Shown here piece by piece: positions 1 to 8,297 of a stretch of DNA of 64,000 bases (position 1 is the stretch's first letter; every line of letters begins with the position of its first letter). Location of the stretch: the NCBI GenBank assembly GCA_934513205.1, contig CAKSWU010000003.1, positions 62,001 to 126,000 on the forward strand, written 5' to 3'. The position numbers and the translations under genes are program-made. Origin of the DNA: an uncultured Faecalibacterium sp. (GTDB taxonomy: Bacteria > Bacillota > Clostridia > Oscillospirales > Ruminococcaceae). Under the pieces are notes generated by a model. It ran no database searches. It was not told the origin of the DNA and saw only the letters and a list, made by a program, of their open reading frames with translations.

Positions 1-1
1 G

Positions 2-460
2 GAAAGCCTGCTTCTGCCGTTGCTGGAATGCACCGAAAACGGTGCTGGGTTTGCCGAGGAGATGCTGCTGCAGACGGCCGAAGAACAGAGGGTCCTGCCT
101 CCAAACGAGGCACAGATGGCACTGCTGTTGTGCACAGCACCCGGGACGCGGACCTTCTGGTTAGACGGTCAGCAGCTGGAACTTCGTCGGTGCAGCGTTT
201 CGGTCGCGATGGAAGGGGCACAGGCTCTGCTCCGGCTGGATGCTCAGCCGGAAGCAGGGACACCGCAGCCCACCGCAGCACAAAGCGCGGCACTCGCGCG
301 TCTGGCAGAGCAAGCGGTGGAAACGTTCTGGCAGCAGGGGACCGACTGGCTTTCTCTCCGTGCACGAACCATGCTGCAGGACTCTGCGGGCGGAGAAAGC
401 TGGACAACAAAAAACGCCTGCCCGAAGATCCGGGCAGACGTGCGGTTCGTTCGATTCTAG
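2..460 (+). CDS. 3' end of an unidentified protein (partial)
   Basis: An open frame enters from the left edge and ends at a TAG, giving about 152 residues with no visible start. The part seen is Ala/Leu/Gln-rich and mostly helical in character, with no catalytic motif I recognise. The last helical stretch (AVETFWQQGTDWLSL) faintly recalls the end of Ger(x)C-type spore germination lipoproteins, but this is a guess. Its tail overlaps the terminator of the convergent kinase gene, so the last ~15 residues are encoded by the hairpin. Confidence 0.45.
   Translation, partial: ESLLLPLLECTENGAGFAEEMLLQTAEEQRVLPPNEAQMALLLCTAPGTRTFWLDGQQLELRRCSVSVAMEGAQALLRLDAQPEAGTPQPTAAQSAALARLAEQAVETFWQQGTDWLSLRARTMLQDSAGGESWTTKNACPKIRADVRFVRF
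405..438 (-). terminator. Intrinsic terminator of the phosphate operon
   Basis: Read on the minus strand, CTGCCCG pairs with CGGGCAG around a short loop and is followed by GCGTTTTTT. It lies about 25 bp past the kinase stop codon. Confidence 0.75.
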
Positions 461-1810
461 TCAGGCAGAGGTGGGGAAGGTGACGGTGATGGTAGTGCCT
501 TCATCCACCTGACTCTCCAGCTTGATGCGGGCATTGTGGATGCGCGCAATGTGCTTGACGATGGCAAGACCCAGACCGGTCCCGCCGGTCGCCTTGCTGC
601 GGCTCTTGTCTACACGGTAGAACCGCTCAAAAACGCTGGACTGTGCATCGCGCGGGATGCCGATGCCGTTGTCGGACACGGTCAGGGCGCAGCTGCCGTC
701 CCGGTTGCAGGCGGTGGTGATCTGTACCTTTCCGCCGGGGCGGTTGTACCGGATGGCGTTATCGCACAGATTCTGGCACAGCTCATCCAGCAGCTGACGG
801 CTGCCGCGCACCGGGGCACTCTCGCCCAGACAGGTCAAAGAAATGTAGGCGCGGCGGGCATTCAGCTTTTGACGGTCCACGCACTCCCGTGCCACGTCCA
901 GCAGGTCTACCGTTTCCATTTCCGGCTCGCATCCAGTCTCGCTGGCGTTGTCCAGCTTGGACAGCTGCAGGATGTCGTTGACCAGCTGGATCATGCGGAC
1001 GGCCTCCACATGGATCTTCTGGGCAAAGCCCTGCACATCTTCGGGCTTGGCAATGCCAGTCTCGATCAACTCTGCATAGCCGGAAATGCTGGTCAGCGGC
1101 GTTTTCAGCTCGTGGCTGACATTGGCAGTAAAGTCCTGCCGCATCTTTTCGTTGTTTTCGCGCAAAATGCGGTCGGAATGGATGCTCTCGGCAAAGGGGA
1201 TCAGTTCCTTGTAGGGAACGCGCTCCTGAATGCGGTCCAGATCCTCGGTCATGTCCAGAATGGGCTGCACCAGTGCACGGGTCAGCAGCCCTGCCAGAAT
1301 GGCGGCGGCCACCATCAGGGCCACACAGCTCAGCACGATGGCGGGGATGGAGGAATCGTAGATGGACCAGATGGTCTCGGCATCCTGTGCCACCCGCAGC
1401 ACTTCGCCGGTGGGCAGAAGAACGGCATAGTAATAGGTCTCGAAGCCCATGGTCTGCGAATCGCGGATGTCTTTTCCGATCCCGCCGGACAGTGCATGCT
1501 GGATCTCCGGACGGGAAAGATGGTTTTCCATGGGTTGATCGGTGGCGGATTCAAACAGCACATCGCCGTCTTTTGAGATCAGGGTGATGCGCAGAGAGTC
1601 GTTCACAAACGCAGCCAGAGACTGCGGCCGGTCGGTCTGTTCGTACCCGGCCCGCACAAGGCCGGCCTCTCGCTCCAGACCGCTCCATGCCTGTGCAGTG
1701 AAAGCCTTGTGAAAGACGAAGAGGCACAGCGCAGCTGTGAAAATCAGACCCAGAAACCCCATCAGGAACAAACGGTAGCTGATCTTTTCCTCCATGCTGC
1801 GTGTTTTCAT
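461..1810 (-). CDS. PhoR-like sensor histidine kinase
   Basis: Membrane-bound sensor kinase that autophosphorylates and passes phosphate to the regulator encoded just upstream. 449 residues: TM helix near 14-34, an extracytoplasmic sensor region to about 155, second TM near 158-180, HAMP-like linker, then H-box SHELKTPLT with the phospho-accepting His at 233. The ATPase follows with N-box (NLCDNAIRYN), G1 (DNGIGIP), F-box (FERFYRVDKS) and G2 (GGTGLGLAIV). All catalytic boxes are intact. The start overlaps the regulator stop by 4 bp (ATGA), so the two are translationally coupled. Linkage to a Na/Pi transporter with a PhoU domain suggests phosphate sensing; this is inferred from context. Confidence 0.9.
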   Translation of the reverse strand: MKTRSMEEKISYRLFLMGFLGLIFTAALCLFVFHKAFTAQAWSGLEREAGLVRAGYEQTDRPQSLAAFVNDSLRITLISKDGDVLFESATDQPMENHLSRPEIQHALSGGIGKDIRDSQTMGFETYYYAVLLPTGEVLRVAQDAETIWSIYDSSIPAIVLSCVALMVAAAILAGLLTRALVQPILDMTEDLDRIQERVPYKELIPFAESIHSDRILRENNEKMRQDFTANVSHELKTPLTSISGYAELIETGIAKPEDVQGFAQKIHVEAVRMIQLVNDILQLSKLDNASETGCEPEMETVDLLDVARECVDRQKLNARRAYISLTCLGESAPVRGSRQLLDELCQNLCDNAIRYNRPGGKVQITTACNRDGSCALTVSDNGIGIPRDAQSSVFERFYRVDKSRSKATGGTGLGLAIVKHIARIHNARIKLESQVDEGTTITVTFPTSA

Positions 1811-2496
1811 TCTTCACTGGCCTCCTCTTCATCGGTCAGCTTATAGCCGACCTTGCGGACGGTGCAGATATAGCGGCCTGCATCTCCCAGTTTCTTGCGC
1901 AGGGTGCGGATGTGCATGTCTACGGTGCGGCTCTCCACCGAAATGTCGGTGCCCCACACCACCTGCAGAATGGTCTCGCGGGTGACGACAAGGCTTGTGC
2001 TCTCCAGCAGCAGCCGCAGCAGACTGTATTCCTTATAGGTCAATTCCACCGGCGTGCCGTTCACAGTCACACTGTGGCGGGCATTGTCCAGCAGAATCTC
2101 GTGAAAGCTGTAAACATTGGGGCGTGTCTCCGGGGCGGTGCGCCGCAGCGCAGCACGAACGCGGCTGAGAAACTCCATAATGCCAAAGGGCTTTGCGATG
2201 TAATCGTCTGCGCCGCAGTCCAACCCGCGGACCGTGTCCAGTTCGCTGGATTTCGCCGTCACCATAATGACCGGAAGCCGCCGCAGGGAAGGAGTGTTGC
2301 GCAGCTTTTTCAGGATAGAGAAGCCGTCCTCGCCGGGCAGCATCACGTCCAAAATCACCAGCTCCGGTTCGGTGGTGCGCATGGCCTCCCAGAATGGCTC
2401 CGAGCTTTCAAATCCGGCGACCTCATAACCGCTGGACTGCAGGGCATACTGCTCCAGCTCCCGGATGGCGGCATCGTCCTCGATGATGTAGATCAT
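1807..2496 (-). CDS. PhoB-like response regulator (OmpR family)
   Basis: 229 residues. Receiver domain at 1-115 with acidic pocket IIEDD and phospho-acceptor Asp50 in LVILDVMLPG, then a winged-helix DNA-binding domain from about 130 (SVTVNGTPVELTYKEYSLL and RTVDMHIRTLRKKL). Expected to bind direct-repeat Pho boxes when phosphorylated by the adjacent kinase; a repeat array of that type lies upstream of the operon. It overlaps both neighbours by 4 bp. Confidence 0.92.
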   Translation of the reverse strand: MIYIIEDDAAIRELEQYALQSSGYEVAGFESSEPFWEAMRTTEPELVILDVMLPGEDGFSILKKLRNTPSLRRLPVIMVTAKSSELDTVRGLDCGADDYIAKPFGIMEFLSRVRAALRRTAPETRPNVYSFHEILLDNARHSVTVNGTPVELTYKEYSLLRLLLESTSLVVTRETILQVVWGTDISVESRTVDMHIRTLRKKLGDAGRYICTVRKVGYKLTDEEEASEE

Positions 2497-4280
2497 TGTT
2501 CATTTCCCTCCACAGTGTGATTTTCGGGGAAGAAATAGCGTTCGCGGTAACGATCCAGCCGGCGGTGGAAGTCCTCGCTCTCCTTGGTGTCGTTGCCGTG
2601 GCGAAGGTCGTTGAGGTAGGCATGGGTATCAAAACTGTCCTGTGCCACCTCGATCTGTGCCACTGCCACGTTACTGCAGTGGTCGCAGACGCGCTCGTAA
2701 TTGGTCAACAGGTCGTCCAGCACAAAACCGTACTCGATGGAGCAGCTGCCGGCCTGCAAACGGGCAATGTGATGGGCTTTGATGGCTCGCACCAGCTCAT
2801 TGACCACAGCTTCCAGTGGCTCCACCTTTCCCGCAAGGTGCAGATCCCCCTTGCGGAAGGATTCGGTGGTGCGGTTCAGCATGTCCTGCACCGCATCCTC
2901 CAGCACCTGCAATTCATCCCGGGCGTCCTGTGAGAACTGGATGTCCTTTTGGTGCATCTCCTCCGCCGATTCCAGCAGGTTGACCGAATGGTCGCTGATG
3001 CGCTCAAAATCGCTGATGGTGTGCAGCAGGGTGTTCACGCTCTGGCTGTCGGCATGGTTCAGCTCCCGGCCGGACAGCTTGACCAGATAGGTACCCAGAG
3101 CGTCCTCGTAGCGGTCTACCTTGCACTCCTCGTCCCGCACCTTCTGCGCCAGCTCATCGCTCCATGCATGGGTCAGGCTCATGGCCTGCATCACGCCCAC
3201 GCGGGCCAGTTCTGCCATCTCAGCGGTGGCGCTGCGGGCACGTTCCACGGCAACCGCCGGGGTGTTCAGCAGACGCTCATCCAGCAGCGCGAATTCTTCC
3301 TTTTCGCTGGAATCTGGGATGGTGAGGACGGCCAGCTTTTCCAGAACATTTGCAAACGGCAGAAGAACTGCGGTCGCCAGAATGTTGAACACTGAGTGCA
3401 CTACCGCAATGCCCCATGCCTCAATGGTTGTGTCCACAAAGGCAAAGCGGCACACGGCGTTGAGCCCATAGAACCCGAACAGGAAGATGGTCACACCAAT
3501 GATGTTGAAGTACAGGTGCACCATAGCGGCGCGGCGGGCATTCTTGTTGGCACCCACCGAGGAGATCAGCGCCGTGACACAGGTGCCGATGTTCTGACCC
3601 ATGATGATGGGGATGGCGCTGCCGTAGGTGATGACACCGGTAGCGCTCAATGCCTGCAGGATGCCCACGCTGGCACTGGAGCTCTGGATGATGCCGGTGA
3701 CCAGAGCACCCACAAGAACACCCAGCAGGGGGTTGGAAAAGCGGGTGAACAGGCTGGTGAACCATGCCTCGTTCTGCAGCGGCAGCACCGCGCTGGACAT
3801 GGCGGTCATGCCGGTCATCAGAACCGCAAAGCCAATGAGGATGGTGCCCACACCTTTTTTCTTCTCACTCTTACACATATACAGCAAAATGCCGATAAAT
3901 GCAAGCAGCGGGCTGAAAGAAGTGGGCTTGAGCAGCTGAATGAACAGGCTGTCGCCCTGCAGACCGGAAAGACTCAGGATCCAGCTGGTGACGGTGGTGC
4001 CAACGTTGCTGCCCATGATGACGCCAATGGCCTGATGCAGCTCCATGATTCCGCTGTTGACAAAGCCCACCACCATGACGGTGGTGGCACTGGAGCTCTG
4101 GATCACGGCCGTGACGCACAGCCCCAGAAAAAAGCCCTTCAGGGGGTTGTCTGTCAGCTTGCTGAGGATCTTCTGCAGCTGACCGCCGGCCTGTTTTTCC
4201 AGCGCTTTGCCCATGATATCCATGCCGAATAGAAACAGAGCCAGCCCGCCCAGCAGGGAAAAGACATTGAAGATGGTCAT
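2493..4280 (-). CDS. Na+/phosphate cotransporter with C-terminal PhoU domain
   Basis: 595 residues. The first ~330 are highly hydrophobic with the duplicated NptA-type signature (IQSSSATTVMVVGFVNSG and GIIQSSSASVGILQALSATG) that forms the Na/Pi translocation core. Residues ~350-560 are a helical PhoU-like domain that may gate transport or signal to the kinase. RBS AGAGAGGAA precedes the ATG. First gene of a three-gene operon with the PhoB/PhoR pair, an arrangement that lets the uptake system report to its own regulator. Confidence 0.9.
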   Translation of the reverse strand: MTIFNVFSLLGGLALFLFGMDIMGKALEKQAGGQLQKILSKLTDNPLKGFFLGLCVTAVIQSSSATTVMVVGFVNSGIMELHQAIGVIMGSNVGTTVTSWILSLSGLQGDSLFIQLLKPTSFSPLLAFIGILLYMCKSEKKKGVGTILIGFAVLMTGMTAMSSAVLPLQNEAWFTSLFTRFSNPLLGVLVGALVTGIIQSSSASVGILQALSATGVITYGSAIPIIMGQNIGTCVTALISSVGANKNARRAAMVHLYFNIIGVTIFLFGFYGLNAVCRFAFVDTTIEAWGIAVVHSVFNILATAVLLPFANVLEKLAVLTIPDSSEKEEFALLDERLLNTPAVAVERARSATAEMAELARVGVMQAMSLTHAWSDELAQKVRDEECKVDRYEDALGTYLVKLSGRELNHADSQSVNTLLHTISDFERISDHSVNLLESAEEMHQKDIQFSQDARDELQVLEDAVQDMLNRTTESFRKGDLHLAGKVEPLEAVVNELVRAIKAHHIARLQAGSCSIEYGFVLDDLLTNYERVCDHCSNVAVAQIEVAQDSFDTHAYLNDLRHGNDTKESEDFHRRLDRYRERYFFPENHTVEGNEQ

Positions 4281-4350
4281 AGAGTGGTTCCTCTCTTTGA
4301 TTTACGTGTTTTTGATGTGTTTCTCCTGTTATCGAGTATACAGATGCAAT

Positions 4351-4407
4351 GTAAAATTCAAAATCGAGGGAATGTAAAATCTGCGTAAAGGTAAGAAAAA
4401 GGTAAAA
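4351..4407. promoter_or_regulatory. Pho-box-like direct repeat array
   Basis: GTAAAA-type repeats start at 4351, 4374, 4385, 4391 and 4402; two adjacent pairs are spaced exactly 11 bp. PhoB/PhoP operators are direct repeats with 11-bp period. It lies ~70 bp upstream of the transporter start on the minus strand, as expected for autoregulation. Confidence 0.55.
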
Positions 4408-4474
4408 AACAAGTTCATTCCGGCGATGCTGCGCGGGTTCCTCAACAGCAAAACAAAAGGCGCGCGGGATGATA

Positions 4475-4503
4475 TTGTATTTTTGAAACGGTTTTATTAT
4501 AAT
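4475..4503 (+). promoter_or_regulatory. Housekeeping promoter of hprK operon
   Basis: TTGTAT, 17-bp spacer, TATAAT, about 75 bp upstream of the hprK start. No other coding sequence lies between. Confidence 0.65.
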
Positions 4504-4577
4504 AAAAAGAAGAATGCTGTCCCGGCACCGCCCGGCGGCAGCGCCCGGCAGAAAAGGGAACACAGGAGGATGCAAGG

Positions 4578-5513
4578 ATGAGCACGTTCAACGTCTCGCT
4601 GAAAACGCTGACCGACCGTGTCAGTATGGAAGTGGTCTATACCCCAAAGGAACTGGATCAGATCTGTGTGGAGATCGCCGAGGTCAACCGTCCGGGTCTG
4701 TTTCTGGCGGGATACTATGATTTCTTCGACAAACTCCGGCTGCAGATCATGGGTCTGGCGGAGATGAACTTTCTGTCTGGCCTTTCGCCGGAAAAACGCT
4801 TTGAAGCGCTGGAGCAGCTGTTCCGCCAGCAGCCGCCGGCGGTCATCGTCTGCCGCAGCGAGGAGCTGACGCCGTTTCCGGAGATGCAGCAGCTGGCGCA
4901 GAAGTACGGTGTGGCGCTGCTGCGCTCCAACGAAACGACCTGTACCCTGATGGGCAGCCTGATCAGTGTGCTGAATCTGGAGCTGGCACCCCGCATCACC
5001 CGCCATGGCGTTCTGGTGGAGGTGTACGGCGAGGGCATCCTGATCCTGGGCGACAGCGGCATTGGCAAAAGTGAGCTTGCCATTGAGCTGGTCAAGCGCG
5101 GTCACCGGCTGGTGGCAGATGACGCGGTGGAGCTGCGCAAGGTCTCCAACCGTCAGATCATGGGTACTGCACCGGAAAACATCCGCCACTTCATCGAGCT
5201 GCGCGGCATCGGCATCGTCAATGTGGCGCGCGTGTTCGGCGTGGGCGCGGTGAAGCTGAGCGAGAGTCTGGATCTGGTGGTCCAGCTGGAAGCATGGGAC
5301 CCCACCAAGAACTACCAGCGTACCGGTCTGGAGAGCGAATACTACGACATTCTGGGCGTCAGCATCCCCAGCACCAGTATCCCGGTGTCGCCGGGACGCA
5401 ATCTGGCGGTGGTGCTGGAAACCGCAGCCATCAACAACCGGCAGAAAAAGATGGGCTACAATGCGGCCCGCGAACTGCTGATCCGTCTGGGTCTGGACGA
5501 TAAAATGGACTGA
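4578..5513 (+). CDS. hprK: HPr kinase/phosphorylase
   Basis: Bifunctional enzyme that phosphorylates HPr on Ser and reverses the reaction, controlling carbon catabolite repression and sugar uptake. 311 residues, the family's normal size. N-terminal domain to ~130, then the P-loop GDSGIGKS at 158-165 and the C-terminal signature region (ELRGIGIVNV) used for HPr recognition. RBS GGAGG 8 bases before ATG. First gene of a long co-directional run. Confidence 0.95.
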   Translation: MSTFNVSLKTLTDRVSMEVVYTPKELDQICVEIAEVNRPGLFLAGYYDFFDKLRLQIMGLAEMNFLSGLSPEKRFEALEQLFRQQPPAVIVCRSEELTPFPEMQQLAQKYGVALLRSNETTCTLMGSLISVLNLELAPRITRHGVLVEVYGEGILILGDSGIGKSELAIELVKRGHRLVADDAVELRKVSNRQIMGTAPENIRHFIELRGIGIVNVARVFGVGAVKLSESLDLVVQLEAWDPTKNYQRTGLESEYYDILGVSIPSTSIPVSPGRNLAVVLETAAINNRQKKMGYNAARELLIRLGLDDKMD

Positions 5514-5539
5514 CCTTCTTTAAAAAGGAGCAAACCATC

Positions 5540-6454
5540 ATGGAAGATTTCAAGCAGAAACTGGAACAGGCAGGCATTTCCTTCCGGGAGAACGAGCCGC
5601 TTTCTGTGCACTGCACATTCAGGATCGGCGGCCCGGCAGAGTTGTTCGTGCTGCCGGAGTCGGAAGAACAGCTCTGCCGAACGGTGGAGCTGTGCCGCGC
5701 GGCGGGCGTTCGGCTGTATCTGCTGGGCAACGGCAGCAACATCCTGTTTGCCGATGAAGGCTATCGCGGTGTGGTCATTGACATGACCGCCCTCAAAAAT
5801 GAGATCGCATTTGACGCTGCACCGGACGCGGACGGGGAGACTGTGACGGCAGGGGCAGGACAGAAGCTGTCGGCTCTGTGTACCGCAGCGCTGGACCGTG
5901 GTCTTGCCGGGCTGGAGTTTGCCTATGGCATCCCCGGCACAGTAGGCGGTGCGGTGTACATGAATGCCGGTGCCTACGGCGGTGAGATGAAGGATGTGCT
6001 GCAATCGGTGCGGTACCTGACAGCGGCGGGCAGGATCGTGGAGGCGCCTGCGGAAGAGCTGGACCTGCGCTACCGCCACAGCATCTTTGAGGAAAACGGG
6101 GGCTGCATTCTCAGCGCCCGCTTCCGGCTGCAAAAAGGCGACCGGGAGGCCATCCGGGCGCGGATGAATGAGTTGATGGAAAAGCGCATCGACAAACAGC
6201 CGTTGGACAAACCCAGTGCCGGCAGCACCTTCAAGCGCCCGGCGGGGGCTTTTGCAGCGGCGCTCATTGACCAGTGCGGGCTGCGGGGCTTCCGCCACGG
6301 CGGGGCCGCCATCAGCGACAAGCACTGCGGATTTGTGGTCAATCTGGGCGGCGCGACCTGCGCCGACGTGCTGGCACTGTGTGAAGAAGTGCGTGCCATC
6401 GTGAAGGAAAAGACCTGCTACGATCTTGAAAAAGAGATCCGCGTTGTGAAATAA
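5540..6454 (+). CDS. murB: UDP-N-acetylenolpyruvoylglucosamine reductase
   Basis: FAD- and NADPH-dependent step of peptidoglycan precursor synthesis making UDP-MurNAc. 304 residues: FAD-binding domain (GNGSNILFADEG near 69-80), GGAVYMNAGAYGGEM, then the substrate domain with catalytic Ser in SAGSTFKRP and terminal ISDKHCGFVVN. Short type-II-like Gram-positive form. RBS AAAAAGGAG; the gap after hprK is 26 bp, so probably cotranscribed. Confidence 0.96.
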   Translation: MEDFKQKLEQAGISFRENEPLSVHCTFRIGGPAELFVLPESEEQLCRTVELCRAAGVRLYLLGNGSNILFADEGYRGVVIDMTALKNEIAFDAAPDADGETVTAGAGQKLSALCTAALDRGLAGLEFAYGIPGTVGGAVYMNAGAYGGEMKDVLQSVRYLTAAGRIVEAPAEELDLRYRHSIFEENGGCILSARFRLQKGDREAIRARMNELMEKRIDKQPLDKPSAGSTFKRPAGAFAAALIDQCGLRGFRHGGAAISDKHCGFVVNLGGATCADVLALCEEVRAIVKEKTCYDLEKEIRVVK

Positions 6455-6476
6455 GGTCTGGAAGGGGAAATGATCC

Positions 6477-7340
6477 ATGGAGCTGTTGATCGTCAGCGGT
6501 CTGTCCGGTGCGGGCAAATCGGTCGCCATGAAAGCACTGGAAGATATCGGCTATTTCTGCATTGACAACGTCCCGGCGGGGCTGCTTGCCAGCATCACGG
6601 CGTTTTCGGAAGCAGGTGAAAGCCAGTTGGAAAAGGTCGCGCTGTCCATGGATGTACGCGGCTGCCGGACCAGAGAACAGGTCCAGACGGCACTGGAACA
6701 GCTGGACCGGCAGCAGGTGCCGTACAAGATCCTGTTTATGGACGCTCCCGATGATGTGTTGACCCGCCGTTACAGCGAGACCCGCCGCCGCCACCCCATC
6801 AGCATCGCAGAGGGTATCTCGACCCGGGATGCCTTTTTGAAGGAGCGGCAGATTTTGGAACCGCTGCGCGAGCGCGCCGACTACACCATCAACACCGCGC
6901 TGCTGTCCACGGCCCAGAACAAGGAGCGGATCTGTGACCTGTTTGAAGAACACGGCGGCGCAAAGGGAGCCATGCGGCTTACTGTGATGAGCTTTGGGTT
7001 CAAGTTCGGTATCCCGCAGGAGGCAGACCTTGTGCTGGATGTGCGCTGCCTGCCCAACCCATTTTATGTGCCGGAACTGAAGCATAAGACAGGTCTGGAT
7101 CAGGAAGTGGTGGACTTTGTGATGAGCCACCCGGAGGCGCAGGAGCTGCTGCGCCGGTACGAAAACTTTTTGCAGTATGCGCTGCCGCTGTACGTCAAGG
7201 AAGGCAAAAGCCAGCTGACCATCGCGGTGGGCTGCACCGGCGGAAAGCATCGTTCCATCACCTTTGCGCGGAAGATCGCGGAATATTGCCAGACGCTTGG
7301 CTATGCGCCCGGCGTCCAGCACCGTGACGCCGCCCGTTGA
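6477..7340 (+). CDS. rapZ: RNase adapter / nucleotide-binding protein RapZ (YvcJ)
   Basis: P-loop protein that binds nucleotides; in E. coli it targets GlmZ sRNA to RNase E, in B. subtilis (YvcJ) it affects competence. 287 residues with Walker A GLSGAGKS at 8-15, RHPIS.A..I and the C-terminal CTGGKHRS motif. Usually followed by yvcK then whiA; here whiA comes directly. Confidence 0.93.
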   Translation: MELLIVSGLSGAGKSVAMKALEDIGYFCIDNVPAGLLASITAFSEAGESQLEKVALSMDVRGCRTREQVQTALEQLDRQQVPYKILFMDAPDDVLTRRYSETRRRHPISIAEGISTRDAFLKERQILEPLRERADYTINTALLSTAQNKERICDLFEEHGGAKGAMRLTVMSFGFKFGIPQEADLVLDVRCLPNPFYVPELKHKTGLDQEVVDFVMSHPEAQELLRRYENFLQYALPLYVKEGKSQLTIAVGCTGGKHRSITFARKIAEYCQTLGYAPGVQHRDAAR

Positions 7341-7355
7341 CAGAATAGAGGAGAT

Positions 7356-8297
7356 ATGAGTAGTTTTGCGTCCCGCACGCGGGAAGAGATCGCCCACCGC
7401 AGCATTCCAAAGGACTGCTGCGTCCGTGCGGCAGCGTATGGCATTGCCTGCTTTGCCAAATACTTCGATGCCCGCGGTCTTGTGCTGCAGACCGAGCAAA
7501 AGGACACTGTTCAGGCAGCGCAGCGGCTGTTCGCACGCTGCGGCGTGCAGGGCGAAATCCTGCAGAATCAGCGACCCAGCGGCATTTTGTACGAGTTCAA
7601 CATCCGCGCGCCGGAACAGGTGGCCCGGATGCACGAGCTGTTTGGCACCACCGGCAGCGAGACCAGCCTGCAGATCGACCCCCGGCTCATCCGCTGCCAG
7701 ACCTGCGTCAGTGCATACATTGGCGCAGCTTTTTTGTGCAGCGGAACGGTCATCGACCCCCAGAAGGAGTACAATCTGGAATTTGTCACCCCCCGCACGA
7801 ACCTTGCGCGGGACTTTGAAGCACTGCTGGCAGAGCATGAATTCTCCCCCCATCGCACCCGCCGCAACGGCATCAACCTGATCTACGTCAAAGCCAGCGC
7901 CAACATCGAGCGGCTTCTGAATTTTGTGGGTGCGGCGGATGCAGCCGAGGAGATGCACACCTTAAAGGCTTTCAAGCAGGTGCGCAACCAGACCAACCGT
8001 CAGACCAACTGCGACACCGCCAATCTGGGAAAGACTGCCCGGGCCAATGCACAGACCCTGAAAGCCATCCGCTTTTTAAAGGAAAACGATGCGCTCTGCA
8101 CCCTGCCGAAAACGCTGCAGGAAGCCGCAGAAAAACGAATGCAGAACCCGGACCTGTCGTTGACAGCGCTGTGCAGCTGCTTTGACCCGCCGGTGAGCAA
8201 ATCCGGCCTTTCTCATCGCATGAAAAAGCTGGAAACGCTGGCGCAGACCCTGCGGCAGAATCTGGAACAGGAGGCACAGCATGAGCGAGAAGTGTGA
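7356..8297 (+). CDS. whiA: DNA-binding protein WhiA
   Basis: 313 residues: N-terminal LAGLIDADG-like fold without nuclease function, C-terminal helix-turn-helix (LSLTALCSCFDPPVSKSGLSH). In Firmicutes WhiA influences cell division and chromosome segregation. RBS GAGGAGAT. Its last 17 bp overlap dnaE. Confidence 0.92.
   Translation: MSSFASRTREEIAHRSIPKDCCVRAAAYGIACFAKYFDARGLVLQTEQKDTVQAAQRLFARCGVQGEILQNQRPSGILYEFNIRAPEQVARMHELFGTTGSETSLQIDPRLIRCQTCVSAYIGAAFLCSGTVIDPQKEYNLEFVTPRTNLARDFEALLAEHEFSPHRTRRNGINLIYVKASANIERLLNFVGAADAAEEMHTLKAFKQVRNQTNRQTNCDTANLGKTARANAQTLKAIRFLKENDALCTLPKTLQEAAEKRMQNPDLSLTALCSCFDPPVSKSGLSHRMKKLETLAQTLRQNLEQEAQHEREV

Noticed and set aside
536..1576. Long plus-strand frame of 346 codons
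   Set aside because: Antisense shadow of the histidine kinase, which has all catalytic boxes intact.
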